A DNA stretch of 64,000 nucleotides, from the NCBI GenBank assembly GCA_965214285.1, contig OZ243946.1:992001-1056000 (forward strand), read 5' to 3'. Under the pieces are notes generated by a model. That model was not told where the DNA came from and searched no databases. It worked only from the letters and a program-made list of their open reading frames with translations. Below are positions 63,801-64,000 of this stretch, in pieces (the stretch's first letter is position 1; each line of letters opens with the position of its first letter). The DNA is from G963422745 sp965214285 (GTDB taxonomy: Bacteria > Actinomycetota > Acidimicrobiia > Acidimicrobiales > Aldehydirespiratoraceae). Made by a program: the position numbers and the translations under genes.

Positions 63801-64000
63801 CCCACAAGCCAAGCACCCAAGAAGAGCAAGAAGGGGAAGGGTTCGCCCAAGCCGACGGGGTTCGAGCTGTTTGGTAACCCCCACAAGGTGGGCTCCTACC
63901 CGGACATTCTGGTCGGTGTGGTAAAAGCGGTATTCGATAAGCGGGAATTACGGACACGGAAGGAAAGAAAGGCTTTCTGGAGTGAGGCCGAGAAACTCCG
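60810..64000 (+). CDS. Six-module repeat protein, open to window end
   Basis: From the GTG at 60810 the frame is open without a stop to the last base (over 1060 residues). It starts in linker sequence (AEVEVLYGPGASAASV) that looks like the tail of a module, so it may be the second part of a frame-broken larger gene. Modules: 61074-61392, 61596-61914 (identical to the first), 62115-62426, 62625-62942, 63207-63521, and 63852 onward (partial). The same Lys/Ala/Pro linkers as in the preceding gene. The 3' end lies outside the window. Confidence 0.7.
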   Translation, partial: MSAASASRDPAEVEVLYGPGASAASVHAQPTQSTVDARVGSPVPVETAKPGKTTEPAKPAEPSARPGGGAQPKGQAPKEGKKGKRAPKPTGFKLWNQHHDVSSYADVLAGVVEAIYDKDPERFGQEIGNLQSSRGTPFASKDGDTLHRSRPVASTGWHIEVNFSAADTKKRVRQFLKAFGHDPGDLEVLYGPGASASSVQAQPPQSTVDARAGSSAPAQTRRPSAEPTEPAKPAEPSARPGGGAQPTSQAPKEGKKGKRAPKPTGFKLWNQHHDVSSYADVLAGVVEAIYDKDPERFGQEIGNLQSSRGTPFASKDGDTLHRSRPVASTGWHIEVNFSAADTKKRVRQFLKAFGHDPGDLEVLYGPGASASSVQAQPPQSTVDARVGSPVPVETAKPGKTTEPAKPAKPSARSGGGAQPTSQAPKKSKKGKRAPKPTGFELWGQHHDASSYTDVLVGVVEAIHDRHPDTFHRIGELRGTKRLWASKDPGDLITAGQVGSSHWHIEVNLSAAAKEKRARQYLEHFDYDPGDLEVLCGPGAAAASVQAQPRQQPTRREGSPVPVETAKPGKTTEPAKPVKPPARPGGGAQPTSQALKEGKKGKRAPKPTGFELWGERHDASSYTDILVGVAAAIRQQDVGRFDRKVEKLKSSRGKPYFSKNTDDFTRPKRVKGSSLYVEANLIAEEALKRARLFLEHFGYDPGDLVVLDGPGASAASVQAQPRQQATRGAGSTTPAQPRRSAQPRQQPTRREGSPVPVETAKPGKTTEPAKPAKPSARPGGGAQPKGQAPKKSKKGKRAPKPTGFKLWNQHHDVSSYADVLAGVVEAIYDKDPERFDREVGGLRGRVRPFASKNPDDLLRHRRVGGSDWYVETNLDAAATVKRARRFLEHFGYDPGDLVVLDGPGASAASVQAQPRQQATRGAGSTTPAQPRRSAQPRQQPTRRAGSSAPAQPRRSAQPPQRKDRRAGSPVPVETAKPGKTTEPAKPAKPSARPGDGAQPTSQAPKKSKKGKGSPKPTGFELFGNPHKVGSYPDILVGVVKAVFDKRELRTRKERKAFWSEAEKL
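61074..61962 (+). repeat. 522-bp perfect direct repeat within the module gene
   Basis: 61074-61440 and 61596-61962 read as identical to the eye, offset 522 bp, spanning a whole module plus part of its linker. Indicates very recent duplication and a place where assembly could collapse copies. Confidence 0.85.

Noticed and set aside
59542..64000. Repeats at the right end as CRISPR or transposon repeats
   Set aside because: They are in-frame protein-coding modules of ~300 bp with linkers, no short palindromic repeats and no transposase.

Overview
The window is a high-GC (about 70%) chromosomal segment with actinobacterial gene order (recA, miaB, miaA, dapF, hflX, then lexA, a LysM gene and nrdJ), frequent GTG starts, ATGA/GTGA stop-start overlaps and F420 biosynthesis (cofC). 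I infer an uncultured actinobacterium, possibly of the class Acidimicrobiia; nothing here (no rRNA, no tRNA seen) fixes the taxon. Layout: 1-5.6 kb carries the end of a SAM methyltransferase and a complete BMP-type nucleoside/sugar ABC importer (two permeases, lipoprotein, double ATPase). 5.6-16 kb is an accessory island: two paralogous Abi-family HEPN proteins and a DUF3800-like protein, all on the minus strand and each flanked by plus-strand promoters that fire into short structured RNAs; two truncated duplicates of the 3' part of the ABC ATPase gene; a secreted PASTA/cadherin/FN3 protein behind a 20-G tract; and a large DUF1156 DNA methylase. 16-25.4 kb is core: msrB, recA, miaB, miaA, dapF, hflX, dapC, dapD, dapE. 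The recA and LysM genes share a non-LexA promoter-like motif, and recA also has a LexA box inside an upstream promoter. 26.5-36.3 kb is a complete phosphotransferase locus: polyol-type dehydrogenase, 1-phosphofructokinase, membrane protein, EI, PRD regulator, mannitol-type IIC, IIB, IIA, HPr and a small unknown protein. 36.4-42.6 kb has lexA, the divergent LysM gene, a RibD-like reductase, a class II ribonucleotide reductase and an ImmA/IrrE-type peptidase. 42.7-46.3 kb is a glycolate oxidase operon (glcDEF). 46.4-59 kb holds an ABC-2 exporter, several housekeeping or conserved genes (alkene reductase, PIG-L deacetylase, cofC, gpsA, rnhB, an Nfu-N domain protein, a MauE-like protein). 59-64 kb begins a second accessory region: the N-terminal stub of a type III-like Mod methylase, frameshifted at an 11-G tract and cut off before its catalytic motif, followed by a very repetitive gene pair with nine copies of a roughly 100-residue domain, running off the end of the window. 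The most interesting structure is at 5.6-13.1 kb. A constant unit (sigma70-like promoter, hairpin RNA with a conserved 3' box, ribosome-binding region and the first ten codons) is joined to different effector bodies (HEPN RNase-like twice, DUF3800-like once). This looks like an RNA-associated, cassette-style defence or toxin-antitoxin family. The associated RNAs have not been matched by me to any named family.
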